A stretch of 64,000 bases of DNA from JAUNSR01 sp036655355. GTDB lineage: Bacteria; Bacteroidota; Bacteroidia; Bacteroidales; JAUNSR01. Below, piece by piece: positions 52,159 to 61,307 of the stretch. The notes under the pieces were generated by a model. That model did no database searches. It worked only from the letters and a program-made list of their open reading frames with translations, and was not told where the DNA came from. The position numbers and the translations under genes are program-made. The DNA lies in assembly GCA_036655355.1 (NCBI GenBank), contig JAVVQG010000008.1, positions 110,246-174,245 on the forward strand, given 5' to 3'. How positions within the stretch are numbered: the stretch's first letter is position 1; every line of letters starts with the position of its first letter.

Positions 52159-54513
52159 ATGAAGAAAATCACATTGTTAGCTTTAGGATTCTGTCTGGGT
52201 TTGGGGGCGAACGGAGAGAATCTGAAACTTCGTTATGAACAACCTGCTAAGACTTGGATGAACCAGGCGTTGCCGGTAGGTAACGGCTATATGGGGGCCA
52301 TGATCTACGGAGGTGTTCAGAAAGATGAAATTCAGATCTCTGAGGAGTCCATTTGGTCAGGCGGACCGGGATCATCGAAAGGGTATGATTTCGGGAATAG
52401 AAAAGAGAGTTGGAAAAAATTGCCTGAAGTTCGTCAGTTGTTGGCCGACGGAAAGATTCAGGAAGCAGCCGTAATGGCTGAAAAGTATTTTACGGGTTAT
52501 ACGAACCCGGCTGTTGACTCGGGTGAGTTCGGCGATTACGGTTCACAGAATCCGTTCGGATCGCTATTCATCTCTCCGGTCGTAGAAGATACCTTATATC
52601 TGAACTATGAACGTACGCTGGATATCCGCAATTCATTGGCTACGGCATCTTACAATCGCACGGGGATTAATTTCAACCAAGAATATTTTGCATCTTATCC
52701 CGCTCGTCTGATCGTGGCGCGTTATACGAACGACTCGAAGAGCGGTCTGGATTATCGCGTCGATTTTGAAACACCTCATAAGAATCTTAAAACATCGCGT
52801 AAGGGAAATTCGTTGGTTATCAACGGGAAACACGCTTCGAACGGATTGGTGATCGATGGTGAGATTCTATTCAAAACAGACGGTAAGTTGCTGCAGGATA
52901 AAGAGGGATTCCTAATCAAGGGTGCGAAGAACATCGAAGCGTATGTTTCTGTTGCTACCGATTATAAGAACGAATACCCGAAATATCGTGGCGGCGATTA
53001 CAAGGCGACGAATAAAAAGGCGATTCAGAAAGGAAAAGCCTCTTCATTCGATGCGTTGAAAAAGGAACACATCGCTGATTATCAGTCGCTATTCAATCGA
53101 ATGACGTTTGATTTGGGGAGCAGTGCTTCTTCAGCACTACCAACCAACGAGCGTCTGTACCGTTATAGTCAGGGTGCTTATGATCCTGAATTCGAGACGC
53201 TTTATTTTCAATACGGTCGTTACCTGCTCATCAGCAGTAGCCGTCCCGGAACAATGCCGTCTCACCTACAGGGTAAATGGAATGACAGTATGACGCCGCC
53301 GTGGGCATGCGATTACCACATGAATATCAACCTGCAGATGATTTATTGGCCTGCAGAAATGGCCAACCTGAGCGAATGTCACGAACCGCTTCTTCAATAT
53401 ATCGATGCACTTCGCGCACCGGGCCGCGTAACTGCGAAAGAGTATTTCAATGCCAGAGGATGGTCTGTTCATACCATGAATAATGCGTATGGGTTTACCG
53501 CGCCGGGTTGGAGTTTCAACTGGGGATATGCGCCGAATGGTGCCGCATGGTTGTGTGATCACCTTTGGAAACATTTTGCCTTTACCCAGGATCAGAGCTA
53601 TCTGAAAGATTTCGCTTATCCGATTATGAAGGAAGTGGGTGAATTCTGGTTGGATTATTTGTGGGAGGATAAAGACGGAACATTGGTTTCTTCACCTTCT
53701 TATTCGCCGGAACACGGTTTGATCGCCATCGGTTCTACGATCGACCAAGAGATTGCTTATGACTTGTTCACAAACCTGTTGGAAGCGGGTAATTACCTTC
53801 CCGGAGAGAAAACTTTCTTGGATTCAATCGCATCCGCACGAGATCGTCTGAGTCCGTTGAAAATCGGTAAGTTCGGACAGTTGCAGGAGTGGAAGGAAGA
53901 CTTGGATAATCCGGCAAATTCTCATCGCCATGTATCTCATCTGTATGCCCTTTATCCGGGCAAACAAGTATCTCCTCAACTTACTCCTAAATTAGCCAAT
54001 GCGGCAAAACGCTCGTTGGTTTATCGTGGTGAAGAGGGTACCGGATGGTCGTTGGGTTGGAAAATCAATTTCTGGGCCCGTTTGCTTGACGGAAACCAAT
54101 CGTATAAGATGATTCGTAACCTGTTGAGTCCGGCATTGGGCAAAGGGGTTCGTTTCTCCGGAGCAGGATCGTACGAAAATCTGTTCTGTGCACATCCGCC
54201 TTTCCAGATTGACGGAAACCTGGGTGCCGTGTCGGGTATCGCAGAGATGTTGCTACAGTCGCAGCATGGATTCCTGGATATTCTTCCGGCTCTTCCGGCA
54301 GCATGGCCTACCGGTTCCATCACAGGTCTGAAAGCGGTTGGTAACTACACGGTAGATTTGAAATGGAAAGACGGTCTGATCCGTGAGGTTGCCATTGAGT
54401 CGCCTGCCAAAGGGGAATGTACGCTTCTTTACAAAGGAAAACGTCTTCAGGTGGTATTTGATGCACCGGGGAAAAAAGTGATCCCTGCGGAAATGTTGTT
54501 TGCCGCATTCTGA
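52159..54513 (+). CDS. GH95-family alpha-L-fucosidase
   Basis: The 784-residue protein has a signal peptide (MKKITLLALGFCLGLGA). The N-terminal beta domain starts QPAKTWMNQALPVGNGYMGA and EISEESIWSGG-type sequence (QISEESIWSGGPG). In the (alpha/alpha)6 barrel the expected active-site residues are present: N389 and N391 in DYHMNINLQ, E577 in LQEWKED and D685 in FQIDGNLG. The HRHVSHLYALYPG motif is also typical. It hydrolyses terminal alpha-1,2-linked or related L-fucose (some GH95 enzymes act on L-galactose) in the periplasm. It is not inside a Sus locus. Host mucin or milk-glycan use is plausible. Confidence 0.95.
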   Translation: MKKITLLALGFCLGLGANGENLKLRYEQPAKTWMNQALPVGNGYMGAMIYGGVQKDEIQISEESIWSGGPGSSKGYDFGNRKESWKKLPEVRQLLADGKIQEAAVMAEKYFTGYTNPAVDSGEFGDYGSQNPFGSLFISPVVEDTLYLNYERTLDIRNSLATASYNRTGINFNQEYFASYPARLIVARYTNDSKSGLDYRVDFETPHKNLKTSRKGNSLVINGKHASNGLVIDGEILFKTDGKLLQDKEGFLIKGAKNIEAYVSVATDYKNEYPKYRGGDYKATNKKAIQKGKASSFDALKKEHIADYQSLFNRMTFDLGSSASSALPTNERLYRYSQGAYDPEFETLYFQYGRYLLISSSRPGTMPSHLQGKWNDSMTPPWACDYHMNINLQMIYWPAEMANLSECHEPLLQYIDALRAPGRVTAKEYFNARGWSVHTMNNAYGFTAPGWSFNWGYAPNGAAWLCDHLWKHFAFTQDQSYLKDFAYPIMKEVGEFWLDYLWEDKDGTLVSSPSYSPEHGLIAIGSTIDQEIAYDLFTNLLEAGNYLPGEKTFLDSIASARDRLSPLKIGKFGQLQEWKEDLDNPANSHRHVSHLYALYPGKQVSPQLTPKLANAAKRSLVYRGEEGTGWSLGWKINFWARLLDGNQSYKMIRNLLSPALGKGVRFSGAGSYENLFCAHPPFQIDGNLGAVSGIAEMLLQSQHGFLDILPALPAAWPTGSITGLKAVGNYTVDLKWKDGLIREVAIESPAKGECTLLYKGKRLQVVFDAPGKKVIPAEMLFAAF

Positions 54514-54542
54514 TACGTACCGCATCTTTAGTACTTTATTTG

Positions 54543-54550
54543 TACTTTTG
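54543..54550 (+). promoter_or_regulatory. -7 element of the uracil permease gene
   Basis: TACTTTTG matches TAnnTTTG and lies 30 bases before the ATG, in the 67-base gap after the fucosidase gene. No attenuator is visible in this gap, unlike at pyrB. Confidence 0.5.
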
Positions 54551-54580
54551 CCGCAATAATCTATTACAAATTATAAGATA

Positions 54581-55804
54581 ATGAATTCATTGAATCCGGT
54601 CGCGAAGACTTTGCTTGGAGTGCAATTCCTTTTTGTTGCTTTTGGAGCCGTGGTGCTGGTTCCGCTTTTAGTTGGACTGAATCCCTCTACCGCTCTTTTT
54701 TCCGCAGGTGTGGGAACACTCGTATTCCATTTGGTGACAAAAGGAAAAGTTCCTATTTTTCTGGGAAGTAGTTTCGCTTTTATCGCCCCTATCGTAAAAT
54801 CCACAGAACTGTACGGGATGCCCGGTACCTTGTTCGGATTGTTGGGAGTGGGGTTGGTTTATGGTATCATGAGTTTCCTGATTAAATTCAGAGGAACCGA
54901 CTTTATCAAAAAACTTTTCCCTCCGGTCGTAATCGGACCCGTAATCATATTGATCGGTCTCTCTTTGGCGGGAGCCGGTGTGAATATGGCGAAGGAGAAT
55001 TGGTTGTTGGCTCTGGTAGCGTTGTTGACGTCTATCGTAGTTTCAATCTGGGGCAAAGGACTTTTCCGACTGATCGGTATCTTCAGTGGTATTGTTGTTG
55101 GTTTTATGGTAGCGGTTTTTACCGGTCAGGTGGATTTTACTTCGGTAATTGAAGCTCCTTGGTTGGCGATGCCGGAATTTGTGAAGCCAGTTGTGTCATG
55201 GGAGGCGTTTTTGTTTATGATTCCCGTAGCGATAGCTCCGGTAATCGAGCATATCGGTGACATGTACACCATCAGTACCGTAGCGAAGAAAGATTTCGTG
55301 AAGGAGCCGGGATTGCATCGTACGATGTTGGGCGACGGATTGGCTTGTATGGTAGCGGCCGTAATCGGAGCTCCTCCGGTAACGACCTATTCGGAAGTGA
55401 CGGGAGCGATCTCGTTGACAAAAATCACCGACCCGAAAGTGATTCGTATCGCAGCGTTAAGTGGAATTGTTTTTTCTGTGATCGGAAAGATCAATGCTTT
55501 GCTGAAAGTGATTCCAACTCCCGTATTGGGTGGAATCATGTTGTTGCTTTTCGGAACAATCGCATCGGTCGGCATCAGCAACTTGATTCAGCATAAAGTG
55601 GATTTCAGTAAAACCCGTAACATGGTTGTGGCCTCTCTGATCCTTACGTTCGGAATTGGAGGTGCAAACTTCACCATTGGAAATTTCACACTTACCGGAA
55701 TTGGTCTGGCTGCTTTGCTAGGGGTTATTTTGAATCTGGTTTTGCCGGAAGGAAGCGGGAAATCGGATGAAAAAGAGCCATTTGATGCGGAAGCACCATT
55801 GTAA
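54581..55804 (+). CDS. uraA: Uracil:cation symporter (NCS2 / UraA family)
   Basis: The 407-residue membrane protein has about 12-14 segments. LGVQFLFVAFGAVVLVPLLVGLNPSTALFSAG at the N-terminus, then GPVIILIGLSLAGAGVNMA, are as in UraA, with the binding-site Glu in IAPVIEHIGDM and the second in PPVTTYSEVTGAISLTK. It takes up uracil with protons across the inner membrane. The acidic C-terminal tail is short. It is a single-gene unit. Together with pyrBI at the left end it covers both synthesis and salvage of pyrimidines. Confidence 0.93.
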   Translation: MNSLNPVAKTLLGVQFLFVAFGAVVLVPLLVGLNPSTALFSAGVGTLVFHLVTKGKVPIFLGSSFAFIAPIVKSTELYGMPGTLFGLLGVGLVYGIMSFLIKFRGTDFIKKLFPPVVIGPVIILIGLSLAGAGVNMAKENWLLALVALLTSIVVSIWGKGLFRLIGIFSGIVVGFMVAVFTGQVDFTSVIEAPWLAMPEFVKPVVSWEAFLFMIPVAIAPVIEHIGDMYTISTVAKKDFVKEPGLHRTMLGDGLACMVAAVIGAPPVTTYSEVTGAISLTKITDPKVIRIAALSGIVFSVIGKINALLKVIPTPVLGGIMLLLFGTIASVGISNLIQHKVDFSKTRNMVVASLILTFGIGGANFTIGNFTLTGIGLAALLGVILNLVLPEGSGKSDEKEPFDAEAPL

Positions 55805-55822
55805 TGAATTCTCAAAAATAAG

Positions 55823-55853
55823 AAAGCGTCTCAGAGTTTGTCTGAGGCGCTTT
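55823..55853 (+). terminator. Terminator after uraA
   Basis: AAAGCGTCTCAGA pairs with TCTGAGGCGCTTT (one G-U pair), loop GTTTG, followed by TCTATTT. Confidence 0.85.
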
Positions 55854-55932
55854 TCTATTTAAAAATAGATTGAAAAGAGGGTGGGTTTATTAATTTATCG
55901 TAGTTAAAATCAGTAAATATTAATAATTGTAT

Positions 55933-55940
55933 TACATTTG
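55933..55940 (+). promoter_or_regulatory. -7 element of the DUF4925-like lipoprotein gene
   Basis: TACATTTG matches TAnnTTTG. It would give a leader of about 70 bases. Confidence 0.45.
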
Positions 55941-56015
55941 ACCTGAATTTGTAAAACACCTGCAGTTTCCAAACGGAAACCGTAGCTCTTATTTTATTAA
56001 CTAACCATGATTATT

Positions 56016-56948
56016 ATGAAGAAGAATTTATTTTATTTGTTTATGCTTATTTGTTCTGTAAGTTTCTTTACAGCGTGTGATAAAGATGATAAAGAGCCTG
56101 ATTATTCGGGAACTTATACAGGGAAAGAGTTGGCTGTGAAGCTGAACGGCATTCCGCAATTGGATAAAACAATCGTTTTGAGCTCAACGGAGATTACATT
56201 GAATGAAATCGTAGCCGGAGAACAGACATTGAAATTGCCGGTTGTTTTTACAGGAGCTACTTTTGCAGGTTCTTCTGAAACTGCAGATCGTAAAGTAAGC
56301 GTAGAGGGAAATATCGTAAATGATTCATTGACTGTAAATGTTTCGCTGACGTTGACAAATGCGTTGGTTGGAACATGGAATATTTTCGAAGGAAATGTAA
56401 CATTGAAAATGGAAGCACCTGCAGGAACAGAGGTTGTATTCTTTGGAAATAAAATTCCAGCTGAATCATTCCAAATGCTTATGCCGATGTTGATGGGAAG
56501 CATTCCGCAGGCTTATCTGAAAGATGTAACTTTCCAAGCAAACGGTTTCGTCGTTGCTAATTACGATGGAAACGGAAATGCCGGCAAAGGTGACTCTTGG
56601 GTGAAATCACCGGAAGGTGCTGTGAAATGGTATGTGAAAGATGGAATGGTGTATCTGTTGCCTGATTTGGCGATCATGATGCCACAGTCAAAAGCAACAT
56701 CGAATCCATTGGAAGATATGTTGACGAACGGAATGCCAATGCATTTCACAATCGATGGAGATGCGTTGAACGTATATGTTACCAAAGAACAGATGCTTCC
56801 TACAATGGATATCATCATCGCATTGTTGGAAGGAATGGATACTTCTGGTAACGCCATGTTGGAAATGATGAAACCGGCAATTCCGGAAATGAAAGTTATT
56901 ATGGAACAATCAACCGTATTTGATTTGGGTATGAACCTGAAAAAATAA
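56016..56948 (+). CDS. DUF4925-like lipoprotein
   Basis: With the ATG at 56016 the protein has 310 residues and a lipoprotein signal with C21 (VSFFTAC-DKDD); an ATG three codons upstream (56007) is possible. The body has two beta-rich parts: about 30-135 (SGTYTGKELAVKLNGIPQ, VSLTLTNALVGTWNIFEG) and about 150-260 (GKGDSWVKSPEGAVKWYVKDG). A Met-rich helical C-terminus follows. This resembles a Bacteroidetes lipoprotein family (DUF4925) of unknown function, recalled from memory. It is a single-gene unit bounded by terminators. Confidence 0.65.
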   Translation: MKKNLFYLFMLICSVSFFTACDKDDKEPDYSGTYTGKELAVKLNGIPQLDKTIVLSSTEITLNEIVAGEQTLKLPVVFTGATFAGSSETADRKVSVEGNIVNDSLTVNVSLTLTNALVGTWNIFEGNVTLKMEAPAGTEVVFFGNKIPAESFQMLMPMLMGSIPQAYLKDVTFQANGFVVANYDGNGNAGKGDSWVKSPEGAVKWYVKDGMVYLLPDLAIMMPQSKATSNPLEDMLTNGMPMHFTIDGDALNVYVTKEQMLPTMDIIIALLEGMDTSGNAMLEMMKPAIPEMKVIMEQSTVFDLGMNLKK

Positions 56949-56967
56949 TCGGACCGACGATAAAAAG

Positions 56968-56997
56968 AAAGCGGATCACTTCAAAGTGACCCGCTTT
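56968..56997. terminator. Bidirectional terminator
   Basis: AAAGCGG and TCACTT pair with AAGTGA and CCGCTTT around an A/C mismatch. Ten T residues follow on the plus strand and A residues precede it, so it can serve both convergent genes. Confidence 0.85.
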
Positions 56998-57020
56998 TTT
57001 TTTTATCGCTATACCTCTCC

Positions 57021-58589
57021 TTATTCAGCAGTCGAGGTGTATTTATTTACCAAAGCTTCGGCGCATTTTTCACCGTCCATAGCCGCCGATACGATTCCTC
57101 CGGCAAAGCCCGCACCTTCGCCGCAGGGGTAAAGTCCCCCGATTACCGGATGGCTCAGCGTTTCGCGGTCGCGCGGGATACGAACCGGAGCGGAAGTACG
57201 TGTTTCGACACCGATCATGAGCGCATCGTTCGTAAGGAAGCCTTTCGCCGATTTACCAAACACTTTGAATCCTTCACGCAGACGGTGTGTAATGAAATCG
57301 GGCATCCAGAAATGAAGTGGCGATGAAACCAATCCCGGAGCATAAGAGCTCGCCGGTAGGTCACCGGACATCTTTTTGTCAACGAAATCTTTCATGCGTT
57401 GGGCAGGAGCCGTTTGCTTCGAGTTTCCGTTGATGTAACATTGGTATTCGAGGTCTTCCTGAAATTTCATCATGCAAAGGTTGCCGTGCTGAGCATAATC
57501 CGGAAGGTCTTCGGGGTGTATTTCCACCACCATTCCCGAATTGGCCCATTTCGAACCGCGTGAAGAAGAGGACATCCCATTCACCACGATTTGGTTCGGT
57601 CCGCTGGCAGCAGGTACGACCACACCACCCGGACACATACAGAAGGAGTATACGCCGCGACCGTCCACTTGGGTTACGAAGCTGTATTCAGCTGCCGGAA
57701 GGAATTCTCCGCGTCCTTCTCGGTTGTGGTACTGAATCTGGTCGATCAAATGCTGAGGATGCTCAAGACGAACACCCACCGCAATCCCTTTCGGTTCGAT
57801 CGCTACGTTGCGATCATTCAGCAAGTGGTATACGTCGCGCGCCGAATGTCCCGTAGCCAGGATAACGGGTCCCATGAATGTTTCCCCTTTTTCGGTGATG
57901 ATTCCCTTCACCTCGTTCTCTTCCAGAATGAGGTCGGTCATTTTTGTTTCAAAATGCACTTCTCCGCCACACGCTTTAATCTGTTCGCGAATCCCTTCGA
58001 TTACAGCCGGAAGTTTATCGGTTCCGATGTGGGGATGAGCCTCGGCCAGGATCGCGGTATCCGCACCGTATTGGCACAACAGGTTCAAAATGCGATCCAC
58101 CGAACCGCGTTTTTTACTTCGGGTATATAGTTTTCCGTCAGAGAATGCACCGGCACCCCCTTCTCCGAAACTGTAGTTTGATTCGGGATCCACTTTGTGT
58201 TCGCGCGAAATCAGAGCGATGTCTTTCTTGCGGTCGCGTACGTTTTTGCCGCGTTCGATTAGGATGGGACACATGCCCAATTCGATGAGGCGAAGGGCGG
58301 CGAAGAGTCCCGCCGGGCCAGCCCCCACCACGATTGCACGCGGTGCATCGGCTACGTTTTTAAATTCGATTCGAGAGAATGCTTCATCTTTGGGTAGTTC
58401 GTTGATGTACACCCTTACTTTGATATTAATCATCACATTGCGCTGTCTGGCGTCAATGGAACGTTTTAGGATTCGAACGGCTTTCACCGCACGTGCGTCG
58501 AAAGCGTTCTGTTTGGCTAATGCCTTTATCAGTAACTCGTCCGAAGATGCTTCTTGGGGAGTCACTCTGGTTTGTATTTCTTTGATCAT
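57021..58589 (-). CDS. FAD-dependent oxidoreductase (uncharacterised, COG2509-like)
   Basis: The 522-residue protein has a short N-terminal domain (about 1-85, with VRVYINELPKDEAF), then a Rossmann FAD motif AIVVGAGPAGLFAALRL (about 88-104), GGAGAFSDGKLYT, the ATG-type motif VILATGHSARDVYHLL, and a C-terminal GLYPCGEGAGFAGGIVSAAMDG. This order is typical of the large NAD(P)/FAD-dependent dehydrogenases found next to no fixed partner. The substrate is not known. It follows radA by 50 bases on the minus strand and may be co-transcribed with it. Confidence 0.88.
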   Translation of the reverse strand: MIKEIQTRVTPQEASSDELLIKALAKQNAFDARAVKAVRILKRSIDARQRNVMINIKVRVYINELPKDEAFSRIEFKNVADAPRAIVVGAGPAGLFAALRLIELGMCPILIERGKNVRDRKKDIALISREHKVDPESNYSFGEGGAGAFSDGKLYTRSKKRGSVDRILNLLCQYGADTAILAEAHPHIGTDKLPAVIEGIREQIKACGGEVHFETKMTDLILEENEVKGIITEKGETFMGPVILATGHSARDVYHLLNDRNVAIEPKGIAVGVRLEHPQHLIDQIQYHNREGRGEFLPAAEYSFVTQVDGRGVYSFCMCPGGVVVPAASGPNQIVVNGMSSSSRGSKWANSGMVVEIHPEDLPDYAQHGNLCMMKFQEDLEYQCYINGNSKQTAPAQRMKDFVDKKMSGDLPASSYAPGLVSSPLHFWMPDFITHRLREGFKVFGKSAKGFLTNDALMIGVETRTSAPVRIPRDRETLSHPVIGGLYPCGEGAGFAGGIVSAAMDGEKCAEALVNKYTSTAE

Positions 58590-58639
58590 AGTTTATGTGT
58601 AAAATGCGTCCCTGCTCACATCCGTATGCTTTGGCCGGA

Positions 58640-60007
58640 TTAACCGAAAAGCAATCGGAATGCCTCTTCCACTTTGCGGACGGGACAGATTTCAATGTTT
58701 AGTTTTGATGTGTCGAATCCTTTTAGGTTTAGATTCGGGATGATTATTTTATGAAAGCCAAGTTTCTCAGCTTCGAAGATGCGTTGTTCGATACGGCCTA
58801 CGGGACGAATCTCTCCGGATAAGCCTACCTCTCCGGCCAGCGCTGTATTCACTTCGATCGCCAGATCCATGTTTGATGAGAGAATCGCACTGATCACGGC
58901 CAAATCCATGGCAGGGTCATTCACCTTCAGTCCCCCCGCAATGTTGAGAAATACATCCTTTTGTGCGAGTTTAAAACCCACTCTCTTCTCCAATACGGCG
59001 AGCAACATGTTCATTCGACGTATATCGAAGCCGGTGGCAGAACGCATGGGCGTGCCGTAAGCAGCAGTGCTCACCAGAGCCTGTGTTTCGATCAGAAAGG
59101 GACGAACCCCTTCGATCGCCGCCGAGATCGCAACCCCGCTTAAACCTTCGTGATTCTGGGTAAGCAATAATTCGGACGGGTTGCTCACTTCGCGCAAACC
59201 GTTTTGTCTCATCTCATAGATTCCCAGTTCGGCGGTGCTCCCGAAACGGTTTTTGATGGATCGTAGGATGCGGTACATGTAGTGCTGATCACCTTCGAAC
59301 TGAAGAACCGTGTCAACGATGTGTTCAAGCACTTTGGGTCCGGCGATGCTTCCCTCTTTGTTGATATGTCCGATCAGTAAGACGGGTGTGCCACTCTCTT
59401 TGGCATATTTGAGGATCTGAGCCGCACATTCGCGAACCTGTCCTACGCTTCCCGGAGAAGATTCGATGGCATTCGTGGCGACGGTCTGAATGGAATCGAT
59501 CACAACCAGATCCGGTTGGATGTTCTGGATGTGTACGAAAATTTCATCCATCAGCGTTTCGCATACGATAAAGCAGTCCGGGTTATCATATCCCAATCGT
59601 TGCGCGCGTAGCTTGAGCTGTTTGGCACTCTCTTCGCCCGAAACATACAGGGTGCGTTTGCCTTGAAGCTGCAAAACGGTTTGCAAGACGAGGGTGGACT
59701 TGCCGATGCCCGGATCGCCACCTAAGAGCACCATGGAGCCGGGGACCAAACCGCCTCCGAGCACACGGTTCAACTCTTCGTTGTTCATGTTGATGCGGGA
59801 CTCCTCCGAAGTTTCGATCTCATTCAGTTTCTGCGGTTTTGATTTTGGGGCTACCGATCCGGTATAAGAAGCTTTGACGGGAGCGGTTTTACTGACTACC
59901 TCTTCCACGAAAGTGTTCCATTCACCACAAGCCGGACATTTCCCCTGCCATTTTGGCGATTCATTGCCACAATTGCTGCAGAAGAAAACGCTTTTAGTTT
60001 TTGCCAT
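58640..60007 (-). CDS. radA: DNA repair protein RadA (Sms)
   Basis: The 455-residue protein has the RadA layout: zinc finger C10-SN-C13 and C24-PA-C27, Walker A GDPGIGKST (97-105), Walker B LVVIDSIQT (167-175), the RadA-specific KNRFG motif (252-256) and a Lon-like C-terminal domain (about 280-455: GEVGLSGEIRPVGRIEQRI). It promotes branch migration in recombination repair. It precedes the FAD oxidoreductase gene by 50 bases on the minus strand. Confidence 0.97.
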   Translation of the reverse strand: MAKTKSVFFCSNCGNESPKWQGKCPACGEWNTFVEEVVSKTAPVKASYTGSVAPKSKPQKLNEIETSEESRINMNNEELNRVLGGGLVPGSMVLLGGDPGIGKSTLVLQTVLQLQGKRTLYVSGEESAKQLKLRAQRLGYDNPDCFIVCETLMDEIFVHIQNIQPDLVVIDSIQTVATNAIESSPGSVGQVRECAAQILKYAKESGTPVLLIGHINKEGSIAGPKVLEHIVDTVLQFEGDQHYMYRILRSIKNRFGSTAELGIYEMRQNGLREVSNPSELLLTQNHEGLSGVAISAAIEGVRPFLIETQALVSTAAYGTPMRSATGFDIRRMNMLLAVLEKRVGFKLAQKDVFLNIAGGLKVNDPAMDLAVISAILSSNMDLAIEVNTALAGEVGLSGEIRPVGRIEQRIFEAEKLGFHKIIIPNLNLKGFDTSKLNIEICPVRKVEEAFRLLFG

Positions 60008-60172
60008 TGTCGAATTTTGAATTAAGCGGATATATCACAAAGGCCTCCAGAAGCCGTGTAGATAAGATTGCAAAGTACGTAAAGATAGCAGAATCGGCAA
60101 AACAAATATCTCTATGTTTTGTTTAAATCTTCAAAAGGGAATAGGTAAATTCTTTTTAATAACGGGAATCGG

Positions 60173-61105
60173 ATGAAAGCGGATCTTTTGAAAGCCAACG
60201 TAGCCATATTCTTTGCCGAGCTGTTTAATGCGCTTAATGTAAATGCGCAGCGGTATCTTCTTCCCGAATGGAGTACTCCTTTTGCGATGTTGCTGATGCG
60301 TACGGCATTTGGGGCGGCCTTGTTTTGGACGATAAGTTTCTTTATTAAGGAGAAACGCGTGGAGCGAAAAGATCTTTTTCTGATGCTCTCGGGAGGTGCG
60401 GTCAGTTTAACGGCTTATATATCGTTTTATTTGCTTGGGGTTGAGAAGTCGTCACCGATAGACAGCTCTCTGATCATGTCGACAATGCCGTTGGTGGTAT
60501 TGGCGTTGGCGATCTTCCTTTTTGGAGAGAAAATCAGTAAATTGAAAATTCTCGGGATTCTATTTGGAATCATCGGTACGGTGCTTCTGATTATCATTCA
60601 GGAAAATCCTCCCGGAGGAAAAAATACCATCGTCGGAAATGTTTTCTGCTTCATGAGTGCCGTGGCGTATGGTTTCTATTTGATTACCAACAAAAAGCTG
60701 GCTGGAAAATATTCTGCTGCCACCATGTTGAAATGGATGTTCAGCGGGGCATTTGTGTTGAGCATACCGCTTACATTCATTTTCGGATGGAGTACGCCGG
60801 TTCTGGAAGCGGGAACGAATTGGAAACCGATAGCCGTTTTGATTTTTGTGATGCTTTTCCCGACGGGACTCACCTATTTCTTGATTCCTTATGCGATGAA
60901 ACGACTTGTTGCCACAACGGTTGCAATGTATGATTATGAAGTGCCGATTGTCGCTTCCATCGTAGGGGTGGCTTTGGGTCAGGCGCTGTTTGAATGGTAT
61001 CAGCCTGTATCGGCTCTCTTTATTTTTGCGGGGGTATATCTGGTATCGCGCGAAAATCGACGATTAAGGGCCAAATATCAGATGAAAGACCCTATAGAAG
61101 ATTGA
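60173..61105 (+). CDS. EamA/DMT-family transporter
   Basis: The 310-residue membrane protein has ten predicted segments in two EamA repeats (about 5-135 and 150-295). NAQRYLLPEWSTPFAMLLMRTAFGA near the start and VAYGFYLITNKKLAGKYSAATMLKWMF in the second half are typical. Such proteins export or import amino acids, nucleosides or other small molecules. The substrate is not known. It is a single gene divergent from radA, with octamer repeats after its stop. Confidence 0.9.
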   Translation: MKADLLKANVAIFFAELFNALNVNAQRYLLPEWSTPFAMLLMRTAFGAALFWTISFFIKEKRVERKDLFLMLSGGAVSLTAYISFYLLGVEKSSPIDSSLIMSTMPLVVLALAIFLFGEKISKLKILGILFGIIGTVLLIIIQENPPGGKNTIVGNVFCFMSAVAYGFYLITNKKLAGKYSAATMLKWMFSGAFVLSIPLTFIFGWSTPVLEAGTNWKPIAVLIFVMLFPTGLTYFLIPYAMKRLVATTVAMYDYEVPIVASIVGVALGQALFEWYQPVSALFIFAGVYLVSRENRRLRAKYQMKDPIED

Positions 61106-61137
61106 TAATCGGGAGAAAAAATCGGATGTAGATTGAA

Positions 61138-61193
61138 GGAATGAAGGAGTGAAGGAATGAAGGAATGAAGGAGTGAAGGAGTGAAGGAATGGA
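61138..61193. repeat. Seven tandem octamers GGARTGAA
   Basis: Seven adjacent 8-base units, GGAATGAA or GGAGTGAA with the last one GGAATGGA, follow the EamA gene. The array is purine-only except for one T per unit. It resembles a polymorphic microsatellite and lies outside coding sequence. Confidence 0.9.
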
Positions 61194-61251
61194 AAATTTT
61201 ATCGAATTAGTTTTGATTATACCACGGGTAGGTTATGAAGGTGTTACTTAA

Positions 61252-61290
61252 AAAAAGGATCCGATGAGCAAAACTCACCGGATCCTTTTT
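61252..61290. terminator. Bidirectional terminator between EamA and kbl genes
   Basis: AAAAAGGATCCG pairs with CGGATCCTTTTT and an inner TGAG/CTCA stem forms in the loop. T runs occur on both strands. Confidence 0.9.
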
Positions 61291-61307
61291 ATAAATGAGA
61301 AGTTATC

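Noticed and set aside
54514..54580. Pyrimidine-dependent attenuator upstream of uraA
   Set aside because: The 67-base gap holds only a -7 element, with no hairpin or leader frame like that at pyrB.
57591..58130. 179-codon plus-strand frame
   Set aside because: It is antisense to the FAD oxidoreductase gene and shows no protein family.
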